From Photorhabdus heterorhabditis (lineage in GTDB: Bacteria; Pseudomonadota; Gammaproteobacteria; Enterobacterales; Enterobacteriaceae), in NCBI RefSeq assembly GCF_018448905.1, contig NZ_RCWA01000010.1, forward strand, positions 62,001-126,000: a stretch of DNA of 64,000 nucleotides, in the 5' to 3' direction. The notes below the pieces were generated by a model, which ran no database searches, was not told where the DNA came from, and saw only the letters and a list, made by a program, of their open reading frames with translations. Position numbers and translations under genes: made by a program. Of this stretch, positions 17,471-24,844 are shown piece after piece. How positions within the stretch are numbered: position 1 is the stretch's first letter; each line of letters begins with the position of its first letter.

Positions 17471-17520
17471 GAACCATGCTATTTGAATAACCAATAGCGA
17501 TATTCCGGCATGGTTCTTTT
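17471..17520 (+). terminator. Hairpin after fdnGHI
   Basis: GAACCATGC and GCATGGTTC form a 9-bp stem with a long (28-nt) loop, directly followed by TTTT. Probable terminator of the fdn operon. Confidence 0.6.
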
Positions 17521-18024
17521 ATCTGCAAAGTTGACATCCGCTGAAGGACAGGGTTTTACGGCTCATTGGATAAAGGTAGTGAAAAGCTTCGATATTTTAC
17601 ATTTAATCAATATAAATAATTATTTTATTCTGTTATATTCCTGTCTCGCCTATTTAACGTAATAACTTCACCATTATTCTTTTACAATTACTTGTTTTTT
17701 TCACTTAAATTTTCCTTTTCGCTGTCTATCAGACAATGAAAAGAAATGAAAATCAATTAATTACAATACTTCACTATGCAATATATGCTATTAAAAAACG
17801 ATTTCTATTTTTCGCACATAGCTGGTCAATTACTCTGTAAAGGTAAAATGATTTTCATCTATCTTCTTAACAATGCTAAATAAGAAAGAGATTTATCTGC
17901 ATAGTGAACTACCATCCAGATATAATGAAAAACCTGCAAAAAATAAGGTTGCTGCATCACATCATGCAGCATCTCTTCCCCATAACACCTACATTTTTAA
18001 CGGAAATAATAAGCGAGAGCCATT
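17521..18024. other. Upstream region of the HAAAP permease gene
   Basis: About 500 bp, A+T-rich. A hairpin TGCTGCAT-CACATC-ATGCAGCA at 17950-17971 lies in the probable mRNA leader of the permease. A 72-codon open frame at 17873 overlaps the permease start in another frame and has no support. Confidence 0.45.
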
Positions 18025-19347
18025 ATGGAAACGGCAAAAAATAATCATGCCATTATCTCAGATTCCCCCGCAGCAAAACGGGCAAACATGACCGAAAGTG
18101 AATGGCGAACAGCCATCAAGTTCGACAATATTGATGTTGGCTGGGTCATCATGAGCATCGGCATGGCAATTGGTGCAGGTATTGTATTCCTGCCGGTTCA
18201 AGTCGGCTTGATGGGATTATGGGTTTTCCTGCTGTCATCAGTGATTGGTTATCCGGCAATGTATCTGTTCCAACGACTGTTTATCAATACGTTGGCGGAA
18301 TCCCCTGAATGTAAAGATTACCCCAGCGTTATCAGTGGTTATCTCGGTAAAAACTGGGGTATTCTGCTAGGTGCACTCTACTTCGTGATGCTGGTGATTT
18401 GGATGTTTGTTTACTCAACAGCCATCACCAATGACAGCGCTTCCTATTTGCAGACTTTTGGTGTCACGGAAGGTCTGTTGTCTGACAATCCACTCTACGG
18501 GCTGGTATTGATTTGTATTCTGGTAGCCCTCTCATCCCTTGGGGAACGGCTGCTGTTCAAATTATCCAGCGTTATGGTGCTGTCTAAACTGTTTGTTGTC
18601 GCAGCATTAGGCTTATCCATGATCGGTATGTGGCACTTATATAATGTCGGCGCACTGCCTCCACCAGGAACGCTGATAAAACAGGCAATCATTACACTGC
18701 CATTTACCCTGACTTCTATTCTGTTTATTCAGACCTTAAGCCCAATGGTTATCTCTTACCGCCATCACGAGAAAAATCATGAAGTCGCCCGTTACAAGGC
18801 ATTAAGAGCGATGAATATCGCCTTTGGTGTCCTGTTCTGTACGGTCTTCTTCTATGCAGTTTCATTCACCTTAGCAATGGGACATGATGAAGCCGTTCAA
18901 GCTTATGAGCAAAATATCTCCGCTCTGGCGATTGCCGCAAAATTCTTACCCGGTGGCTGGGTAACGGTTATCAGTGTCTTACTGAATATCTTTGCTGTCA
19001 TGACCGCTTTCTTTGGTGTCTACTTGGGTTTCCGCGAAGCGACCCAAGGCATCGTTATGAATATTCTGGCGCGTATCATGCCAACAGAAAAAATCAATGA
19101 AAACTGGGTACAAAAAGGCATCATGGTTTTCGCTATTCTTCTGGCCTGGGGAGCGATCATCCTCAATGCACCGGTACTGAGTTTCACTTCCATCTGTAGC
19201 CCAATTTTCGGTATGGTCGGTTGTTTAATCCCAGCTTATTTGGTCTACAAAGTGCCAATGTTGCATAAATATAAAGGCGTTTCTCTGATCCTGATTATTT
19301 TCACTGGATTTTTATTATGTATCTCACCATTACTGGCATTTTCCTAA
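18025..19347 (+). CDS. HAAAP-family amino-acid permease (YhaO/YhjV/SdaC-like)
   Basis: 440 aa with about eleven membrane segments. SIGMAIGAGIVFLPVQVGLMGLW and the later SILFIQTLSPMVISYRHHEKN are features of the hydroxy/aromatic amino-acid permease family (SdaC, TdcC, YhaO, YhjV). These import serine, threonine or aromatic amino acids with H+ or Na+. Length and N-terminal extension fit YhaO/YhjV better than TyrP or Mtr. No neighbouring deaminase gene hints at the substrate. It is followed by a terminator hairpin. Confidence 0.85.
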   Translation: METAKNNHAIISDSPAAKRANMTESEWRTAIKFDNIDVGWVIMSIGMAIGAGIVFLPVQVGLMGLWVFLLSSVIGYPAMYLFQRLFINTLAESPECKDYPSVISGYLGKNWGILLGALYFVMLVIWMFVYSTAITNDSASYLQTFGVTEGLLSDNPLYGLVLICILVALSSLGERLLFKLSSVMVLSKLFVVAALGLSMIGMWHLYNVGALPPPGTLIKQAIITLPFTLTSILFIQTLSPMVISYRHHEKNHEVARYKALRAMNIAFGVLFCTVFFYAVSFTLAMGHDEAVQAYEQNISALAIAAKFLPGGWVTVISVLLNIFAVMTAFFGVYLGFREATQGIVMNILARIMPTEKINENWVQKGIMVFAILLAWGAIILNAPVLSFTSICSPIFGMVGCLIPAYLVYKVPMLHKYKGVSLILIIFTGFLLCISPLLAFS

Positions 19348-19374
19348 ATTGAAATAAAGGCAAAACGCAGTCTG

Positions 19375-19393
19375 ATAACAGGCTGCGCTTTCT
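19375..19393 (+). terminator. Probable terminator of the permease gene
   Basis: ACGCAG ... CTGCGC stem with loop TCTGATAACAGG followed by TTTCT, 28 bp after the stop. Confidence 0.55.
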
Positions 19394-19405
19394 AAATTGG
19401 TTTGA

Positions 19406-19600
19406 TTACGATTAGAGTCACGAAGTGCGAAGGTAGGGGAGGATGTCAAAGGGATATACCGTGTTATGTACATCGATAAGTTTGAGGAAGCTGTTTGTGT
19501 TCTTCACTGTTTTGTGAAGAAAACTCAAACAACACGCCATCAAGATATTGAACTAGCAAAAAATCAACTCAATGCATTAATAAAGGAGTGTAATCAATGA
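19406..19600 (+). pseudogene. HigB/Gp49-like toxin remnant (C-terminal part)
   Basis: The frame DVKGIYRVMYIDKFEEAV followed by CVLHCFVKKTQTT and DIELAKNQLNALIKE matches the C-terminal half of RelE-superfamily HigB/Gp49 toxins. There is no ATG start: the frame opens after a TGA at 19403 and the N-terminal half is gone, with a likely frameshift around 19440. Its TGA overlaps the antitoxin ATG (ATGA), the normal toxin-first order. Confidence 0.7.
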
Positions 19601-19887
19601 ATAAGCAATATACCAGTATGTGGGATGCACTCGAAGATACGCAACAACTAGCTGAAAATATGAAAGTTCGCTCACAGTTGGCGAGAGAATTATCTGCTCA
19701 CATCAAGAAAAAGGGATTGAATCAAACAGAAGCAGCAAAACTGTTAAATGTCACTTAACCTCGCGTTTCAGATCTAATTAACGGCAAAATTAATTTATTT
19801 AGCATTGATACATTGATCAATATGATTGTCACAATGGGTTTACACATATCAAACATTGAAATTTCAGAAGAAATTGCAGCTTATTAA
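19597..19887 (+). pseudogene. HigA-like XRE antitoxin interrupted by a nonsense codon
   Basis: Starts MNKQYTSMWDALEDTQQLAE after the SD AAAGGAG. It runs into the helix-turn-helix LNQTEAAKLLNVT, then TAA at 19756-19758 (codon 54), then continues in frame as PRVSDLINGKINLFSIDTL to a stop at 19885. Relatives have Gln at the interrupted position (TQPRVSDL), so a single C-to-T change (CAA to TAA) explains the break. With the toxin also truncated the pair is dead. Confidence 0.75.
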
Positions 19888-20069
19888 GAAAAAAAGATCC
19901 AATAACACCGTTCAAAATTATTATCCAAAAAACCGTCTGATGCAATTCTTTAACCCTTAAATATTGAGCCAACGGGCAAACAACTATGAGTTTATTCGGA
20001 AAACAAGAAACAGTTGAATTCAAGTTTATTAGCGGACACAATGTGCCCACAACATAACAGGAGGATATT

Positions 20070-20339
20070 ATGCAAACAAGTATTAAGACACGAATCTCCG
20101 AAGAATTGAAAAGCAATGCTACGACTGTCCTGCATGATTGTGGCCTCACTGTCAGCAGTGCCATCCGTCTATTCTTAGAGCAAGTTGTACAATATCAAGG
20201 ATTACCCTTTGAAATTAAACGACATCCTTCTGCTAAAACGCTGACAGCCTTACTAGAAGCCAAGGAACTGGAGGTAAAAGCAGAACATCGTTATCACTCC
20301 ATAGAATCTATGCTCAAGGGACTGAATGATAAGCAATAA
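20070..20339 (+). CDS. RelB/DinJ-family antitoxin, orphan
   Basis: 89 aa after a strong SD (AACAGGAGGATATT). The first half SIKTRISEELKSNATTVLHDCGLTVSSAIRLFLEQVV is the ribbon-helix-helix region of RelB/DinJ antitoxins, which bind operator DNA and neutralise a RelE/YafQ-type mRNase. The partner normally begins at or just before the antitoxin stop. Here the next 300 bp hold only a deleted ERIC and no toxin frame. Either an orphan antitoxin (possibly anti-addictive) or the remnant of a lost module. Confidence 0.8.
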   Translation: MQTSIKTRISEELKSNATTVLHDCGLTVSSAIRLFLEQVVQYQGLPFEIKRHPSAKTLTALLEAKELEVKAEHRYHSIESMLKGLNDKQ

Positions 20340-20368
20340 GCGAAATAAATTACCCCGTCGGGTAGAAT

Positions 20369-20451
20369 ATACACCCAATAGATTTCAAGTTGCAGGGCGG
20401 CGGCAAGTGAACGCAACCAACAAAGCAGCAGCTTGAAAGATGAAGGGTATA
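20369..20451 (+). repeat. ERIC element with internal deletion (83 bp)
   Basis: Both ends are normal (ACACCCAATAGATTTC... and ...GATGAAGGGTATA), but the centre is missing. The join falls in AAGTGAACGCA, a short sequence that occurs twice in intact copies, once on each side of the centre. The deletion thus looks like recombination between these internal direct repeats. Confidence 0.85.
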
Positions 20452-20559
20452 AATATGCTCTTCAATAATATAGGTCAATACCTAGAACCTAGTTCATAAA
20501 GATAAGATTAACAGATAAAAACGAACTATTTATTTCTAGAGATGGCATCACTAATTAAT

Positions 20560-20593
20560 AAAAAAATATGAAAGTGACCGTTCCATCGGTCAC
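20560..20593 (-). terminator. Terminator of the fimbrial operon
   Basis: On the minus strand GTGACCG-ATGGAA-CGGTCAC is followed by TTTCATATTTTTTT, about 50 bp past the last fimbrial-operon stop. Confidence 0.7.
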
Positions 20594-20645
20594 GCAACTC
20601 AATCATAAACCCGTTTATACATCCTCCTATTTAAGCTGTTATCAA

Positions 20646-20945
20646 TTAACAACCAAATTTACCCAATGTTGCTTCCGCAATCGGGATATATTGGTCTGTT
20701 AATTTATTAATATTAATCTTGGTTACAGGGGAACAACAATCAAGGAAAAACCAGTTTATCGGTGTATCCAATATTGAAGCTATCTGCACCAAGTGGGATA
20801 AATTAATTCGGTTTATCCCCCTCTCATAACGTGAAAGTTGTTGTTGGCTAATACCGATTTGTCCTGCCAATTTTACTGCGGTCATACCTAATTCTTTCCT
20901 TCTTTTCTGAATACGCTTCCCTACTAATAGATGATCTTGTTTCAT
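20646..20945 (-). CDS. XRE-family regulator, MrpJ-like (last gene of fimbrial operon)
   Basis: About 99 aa from ATG 20945 (111 if the earlier ATG at 20981, abutting the adhesin stop, is used). A helix-turn-helix of the Cro/C1 type fills residues 10-60 (VGKRIQKRRKELGMTAVKLAGQIGISQQQLSRYERG). In MR/P-type operons the terminal regulator MrpJ represses flagellar genes when fimbriae are made, so cells switch between swimming and adhesion. Position at the operon end and the size support the same job here. Neither start has a strong SD. Confidence 0.8.
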   Translation of the reverse strand: MKQDHLLVGKRIQKRRKELGMTAVKLAGQIGISQQQLSRYERGINRINLSHLVQIASILDTPINWFFLDCCSPVTKININKLTDQYIPIAEATLGKFGC

Positions 20946-20981
20946 TTTCAACCCAGCCTTTAACTTAAAAAAACACCCCAT

Positions 20982-21797
20982 TTATGGCATTGCCAAAATA
21001 ATTGCTCCTGATCCTGAGAATGGTCCGGCTTCCACTCTGCCGTTTTTCTGTAAAATCGATTTCACGGTAACGGGTACAGTTCCTCCAGCCGGTACAAAAA
21101 TAGGGACGCCTTGTTCGCCTTTCCGGTCATTTAATAATAATTGAGCTTTCAAGCTCCCATCACCTCTCAAAGGTACAACGCCCCGATCTGGCCCAGTCGC
21201 GGTCACGACAATATTCATATCCCGATTACAAGTGACATTGATATTTTCAGATCGGGTTGCACCTTCCAATTTTGCTTCATCAATGTTGCCGTAGTTAAGT
21301 TCAACTGATCCTTCGCTGACCTGACAAAAACCAATCGGCGGGGGCGCAACACCACATAAAGAGCCAGGCAACAGCCTTCCCCTAAAACCATTACGATCTG
21401 TTTCATAAAATAGCCCGACACATTCCTGGTGAGACTGAATCGCCGGACCAACATGTTTTGCAATCCCAGTGATCGGAAAACTTGTTTGTTTCAATATCAC
21501 CTGCTGGACTTGTTTCATTGTCCGGTATCTTTCTACTCGAATATTGAATAGTCTAAATGGCTGCCCTGAATAACCATTTACACTATGACGATGGTTAACA
21601 GATATCCAACAGGCAGCATAGCCATAACAAGGATTCGGCGTAAAATCGTCTTCTTCATCCCAGCGTTCAATGACAAAGGTATAATATGCATTCGTCGGAA
21701 TACCTTCAGATTTAGTGATATACGAAAATATTGACGCCACAGCCTCTGATGAGAACAGCGATAAAAGCACCAAACAAACAGGGAATAACTTTTTCAT
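20982..21797 (-). CDS. MrpH-like two-domain fimbrial tip adhesin
   Basis: 271 aa with a signal peptide (MKKLFPVCLVLLSLFSSEAVA). The N-terminal receptor domain has an H69-R-H71 motif and H115, matching in spacing the three His that bind zinc in Proteus MrpH. Conserved Cys 57, 63, 126 and 147 would form disulfides. The C-terminal half (GFCQVSEGSVELNYGNI... INVTCNRDMNIVV... ILAMP) is a pilin domain for donor-strand attachment. It would sit at the fimbrial tip and decide binding specificity. Length and gene position agree with MrpH (275 aa). Confidence 0.85.
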   Translation of the reverse strand: MKKLFPVCLVLLSLFSSEAVASIFSYITKSEGIPTNAYYTFVIERWDEEDDFTPNPCYGYAACWISVNHRHSVNGYSGQPFRLFNIRVERYRTMKQVQQVILKQTSFPITGIAKHVGPAIQSHQECVGLFYETDRNGFRGRLLPGSLCGVAPPPIGFCQVSEGSVELNYGNIDEAKLEGATRSENINVTCNRDMNIVVTATGPDRGVVPLRGDGSLKAQLLLNDRKGEQGVPIFVPAGGTVPVTVKSILQKNGRVEAGPFSGSGAIILAMP

Positions 21798-21821
21798 TTA
21801 AGTTACCTAATAATAGTGCAA

Positions 21822-22367
21822 TTAGTCATAATCCAGATTAAACGTTGCAACAGCATGAAATGCACCACGTTTAATCGTCTGGTTGGCGATTGCAGTCGGT
21901 TCAGCCTGTACATACGCTCTCAATATAATCAAGGTGTTACCCTCTTTTAGCGGATATGTGTCCCCTTCTTTATTCAGCGGCAACCGTTTGCCTTCAGCTG
22001 TTTCCATACCAATAGCAATCCCGGAAGCCTGACTACCCGCTCCTAACGCTAATAAACCCGGCAACTGTGTATTCTCTGTGCCACTGAATGTCAGCTTAAT
22101 AGATTTCCCTACGCTGATATCGCATCCAAATAGCCTTAGCTGAAAAGGCTCGCTATTAGTCCGGCCATGCTGGTACAAGTATTTTTCGGCAATGGTTCCA
22201 AAATCGAGTTTGATGTCTTCATCACCCGCTTGAATCGTGCATGGCTCTTCAACTAATGCACCATAAAAACGCATATTATCCGCCGCCTGTACCGCCTGAT
22301 TGCAGTAGACCGTGGTAGCAATAACCATAAAACCAACGCGCAACACGAATAACTTAAAATATTTCAT
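21822..22367 (-). CDS. Minor fimbrial subunit
   Basis: About 181 aa from ATG 22367 (SD AAAGGAAAG), with a signal peptide ending near AVQA. Pilin features: NMRFYGALVEEPCTIQAGDEDIKLDFGTI with the first Cys of the pilin disulfide, the second in LRLFGCDIS, and a C-terminal alternating pattern ending ATFNLDYD. It is the fourth small subunit between chaperone and adhesin, so the operon has one more minor subunit than Proteus mrp. Probably an adaptor or initiator near the tip. Confidence 0.8.
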   Translation of the reverse strand: MKYFKLFVLRVGFMVIATTVYCNQAVQAADNMRFYGALVEEPCTIQAGDEDIKLDFGTIAEKYLYQHGRTNSEPFQLRLFGCDISVGKSIKLTFSGTENTQLPGLLALGAGSQASGIAIGMETAEGKRLPLNKEGDTYPLKEGNTLIILRAYVQAEPTAIANQTIKRGAFHAVATFNLDYD

Positions 22368-22378
22368 TGGCTTTCCTT

Positions 22379-22870
22379 TCACTGGTATTCCGCCAGTAAT
22401 GTCGCCGTTACTTCAAACGCCCCTTCCGGCAATGCACTTCCCGGTTTTTTCACAGGTACAGCCTGTATTACCGGCTGTTTCTGTGATGTCACTGGAATAC
22501 GCTTGTTAAGCGTGAATGCTTTGCCATCCAGAGTCAGACGGATGCCCAAATTAGTGATATTGGTTTTCAAGGCGGCATCATCAAATGAGGTTTGTGGTCC
22601 AATCACTGTCAACCCTAAACTCCAGCCAAAGGTATTAGGCACACAGACCAATTGATAATTCACTGGCTGGGTATAATTCACCCCATCCACCTTATGTATT
22701 CCAACATTGTGACCAAAATAAACATCAATCATATTGCCGTCATTAATAACGCAAGGGGGTGGTTCAAGTAATGTGCCATGAAACCACATATTATCTGTTG
22801 CCTGCCCCGGCATTACACTGATCAAACCTAGGCAAACAGTCCAAAAAGCACGATAAATCAAGTGATTCAT
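22379..22870 (-). CDS. Minor fimbrial subunit
   Basis: 163 aa from ATG 22870 (SD CAGGAGATACGG). Signal peptide ends near GQATD. The segment GTLLEPPPCVINDGNMIDVYFGHNVGIHKVDGVNYTQPVNY closely parallels the next gene upstream (APPPCEINNGNTIDVDFGEVMITQIDGVNYMKPVKY), indicating a tandem duplication. The product ends TATLLAEYQ, the usual donor-strand partner. Likely a shaft-tip adaptor. Confidence 0.82.
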   Translation of the reverse strand: MNHLIYRAFWTVCLGLISVMPGQATDNMWFHGTLLEPPPCVINDGNMIDVYFGHNVGIHKVDGVNYTQPVNYQLVCVPNTFGWSLGLTVIGPQTSFDDAALKTNITNLGIRLTLDGKAFTLNKRIPVTSQKQPVIQAVPVKKPGSALPEGAFEVTATLLAEYQ

Positions 22871-22883
22871 CCGTATCTCCTGT

Positions 22884-23450
22884 TCACTGGTACTCAACCA
22901 TCATCGTGGCTCCAGCGCCAAAACTGCCGCCTTTCAATACCGCAGTCATCTCTTTTACTGGCACCGCATGGAGTTCAGGAAAATTGGGATAAGTAAATTT
23001 CATCCAATCATTCACAGGTAATTTCCGTCCGTTATGAATAACAGCAACCCCAAGCCCAGCCTGATTAGTTTTTAGTGCGGTCCGATCAAAACTGGCAGTG
23101 TTGCCCGATATCATCATTTTCATGGCATTGGCCGGCATCTTTTCGCACGTCACCGTGTATTTAACTGGCTTCATGTAATTGACCCCATCAATCTGGGTAA
23201 TCATCACTTCACCAAAATCCACATCAATGGTATTACCATTATTTATCTCACAAGGTGGCGGAGCGATAACAACCCCATAAATGTTGACCGGCGTTTTACC
23301 TGAAGGATCATTCATCGGTATTGCCGCTACATTTATCCTTTTTGTCGGTAAATCAGCCTGAGCACTGACACTTAACAAACCACCAAGCAGTAATATGCTC
23401 AGTTTTTTATGTCGGTAATACGGTCTTTTTATTCGCGGAAACCTAATCAT
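22884..23450 (-). CDS. Minor fimbrial subunit
   Basis: 188 aa with an Arg/Lys-rich start and a hydrophobic signal (LSILLLGGLLSVSAQA). The pilin domain has paired Cys (PPPCEINNG, YTVTCEKM) and the terminal MMVEYQ. Its core is a paralogue of the following gene. It overlaps the upstream gene by 8 bp and extends past the ATG of the longer frame of the downstream one, so translation is coupled. Confidence 0.82.
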   Translation of the reverse strand: MIRFPRIKRPYYRHKKLSILLLGGLLSVSAQADLPTKRINVAAIPMNDPSGKTPVNIYGVVIAPPPCEINNGNTIDVDFGEVMITQIDGVNYMKPVKYTVTCEKMPANAMKMMISGNTASFDRTALKTNQAGLGVAVIHNGRKLPVNDWMKFTYPNFPELHAVPVKEMTAVLKGGSFGAGATMMVEYQ

Positions 23451-24036
23451 AATTCACCCTGAAATCAACAACTGCCCGGTATTGTCCGATTCCCAGTGCT
23501 CTCGGCGTCCGTACCGGCGTCACGTAATATTCCAGACTATCCTGTCCCGCTGCGACAAAACGCGGGCGCCCCCGTTCCCCCAACCGGATATCATTATTCT
23601 CACTATCCGTTATCTGTAACCCCAGCCCGGAAATCCCCATCACTCGCACCAGATGAGGATAATCCCGATCCGCTGGTGCCACAAAACTCACCGTCACCAC
23701 CGGCTGCAAATGACTCCACGTCAGATTACCGGTCCGTGTATCACGCACGGCTCCTTTGGTCTGCAAACAGTCACGGAACTTCAATGTAAATGGTATCGAT
23801 GTGCCTTTATCCCCTGGTCGGCGTAAATCACTATTCGGCGTCATCCCCAGATTCACTTCCTGCCATTCAGAGGTCATCTCGAGATGACATGCTGCCTCAG
23901 TCAGCATACCAAACACATGTAATTCACCATGGTGACCATTTAGATCCACTGCCCGCTTATCCACCGCTTGACTCACCGTCACGGGTATCAGCAGAATTGC
24001 CAACGCCAGCACACAGCCAGTCCGTGTTATGTTCAT
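23443..24036 (-). CDS. Minor fimbrial subunit
   Basis: 197 aa with signal peptide (LALAILLIPVTVSQA). The mature domain has Cys in GMLTEAACHLEMTSEWQEVNLGM and KFRDCLQTKGAVRD, and ends RAVVDFRVNYD, all as in type 1/P-type minor pilins. First subunit gene after the chaperone, the place of mrpE. Its local G+C is higher than that of the neighbouring fimbrial genes. Confidence 0.82.
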   Translation of the reverse strand: MNITRTGCVLALAILLIPVTVSQAVDKRAVDLNGHHGELHVFGMLTEAACHLEMTSEWQEVNLGMTPNSDLRRPGDKGTSIPFTLKFRDCLQTKGAVRDTRTGNLTWSHLQPVVTVSFVAPADRDYPHLVRVMGISGLGLQITDSENNDIRLGERGRPRFVAAGQDSLEYYVTPVRTPRALGIGQYRAVVDFRVNYD

Positions 24037-24057
24037 GGTCCCTCCCCGCTTCGCCCA

Positions 24058-24807
24058 TCACGACGAACGCTTAGCCACCTGACAATGGTCCCCGGCACAA
24101 CTAAAAGTCAGTTGTGGTCGGCCTCCATAATCATTGATATACGTTAACACTGGCGCACTCCCCAGTACCCTCGCACTACCGCTCAACACCGCACTGCTTT
24201 TGGGGGCCACCATCAACGGCTGAAAACCTGTCACGGTCTGTCCCTTAAGTTGGTTCGACGCATCCACTACGGTAATGTAATACGGTGTCGGGTTATTTAC
24301 CTGATACTGGTCACCCTGCCGCGTTAGTGTCATTTTCTCCTGCCATGGGTTATCCAGAACGACGCGGCTAGCAAAAATCGCTTTTGGTCGGTAGAACAGT
24401 TTTATCCGGGTTTGCAACGCAATCTGTAATGTGTTCGGTTTCTTGCTACGTGGCGGAATCTCACGCAGATTAAAATAAAACAGACTCTCCCGATCCTGTG
24501 GTAACTGTACGGTTGTTGGCAATGACTGTATTTTCACCTGGCTCCTCGCTCCCGGCTCCACCCGCTGTACTGGCGGTGTCACCACTAACGGACCATTGAT
24601 TTTGTTGCCCTGTTCATCCTCTATCCAACCCTGAGCCAAATACGGCAACTCTTTGTTCTGGTTGCTAATGTCCATACTGGTGGATTTGTCCTCACCGTTG
24701 AACACTATCCTAGTACGATCCAGCGCAATGGCTGCCATTGCTTCACTGATCACTGATAGACTCAGGACCGCGATCGTTGCTGCATTTATCATGTTCTTCA
24801 ATTTCAT
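24058..24807 (-). CDS. Periplasmic fimbrial chaperone (PapD/FimC/MrpD family)
   Basis: 249 aa from ATG 24807 (an earlier ATG at 24837 is possible). Signal peptide ends at EAMA. The first Ig-like domain has ALDRTRIVFNGEDKSTSMDISNQ and the conserved LFYFNLREIPPRSK, including the Arg/Lys pair that grips subunit C termini. The second domain ends with CAGDHCQ, giving the disulfide seen in many PapD-type chaperones. It delivers folded subunits to the usher encoded immediately upstream. Confidence 0.92.
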   Translation of the reverse strand: MKLKNMINAATIAVLSLSVISEAMAAIALDRTRIVFNGEDKSTSMDISNQNKELPYLAQGWIEDEQGNKINGPLVVTPPVQRVEPGARSQVKIQSLPTTVQLPQDRESLFYFNLREIPPRSKKPNTLQIALQTRIKLFYRPKAIFASRVVLDNPWQEKMTLTRQGDQYQVNNPTPYYITVVDASNQLKGQTVTGFQPLMVAPKSSAVLSGSARVLGSAPVLTYINDYGGRPQLTFSCAGDHCQVAKRSS

Positions 24808-24844
24808 GCTCAAGTACTCATTCTCAAAATATGTCATTTCAGAA

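Noticed and set aside
17873-18091. 72-codon frame overlapping the start of the HAAAP permease gene
   Set aside because: Out of frame with the clearly conserved permease and without homology; only a remote leader-peptide possibility.
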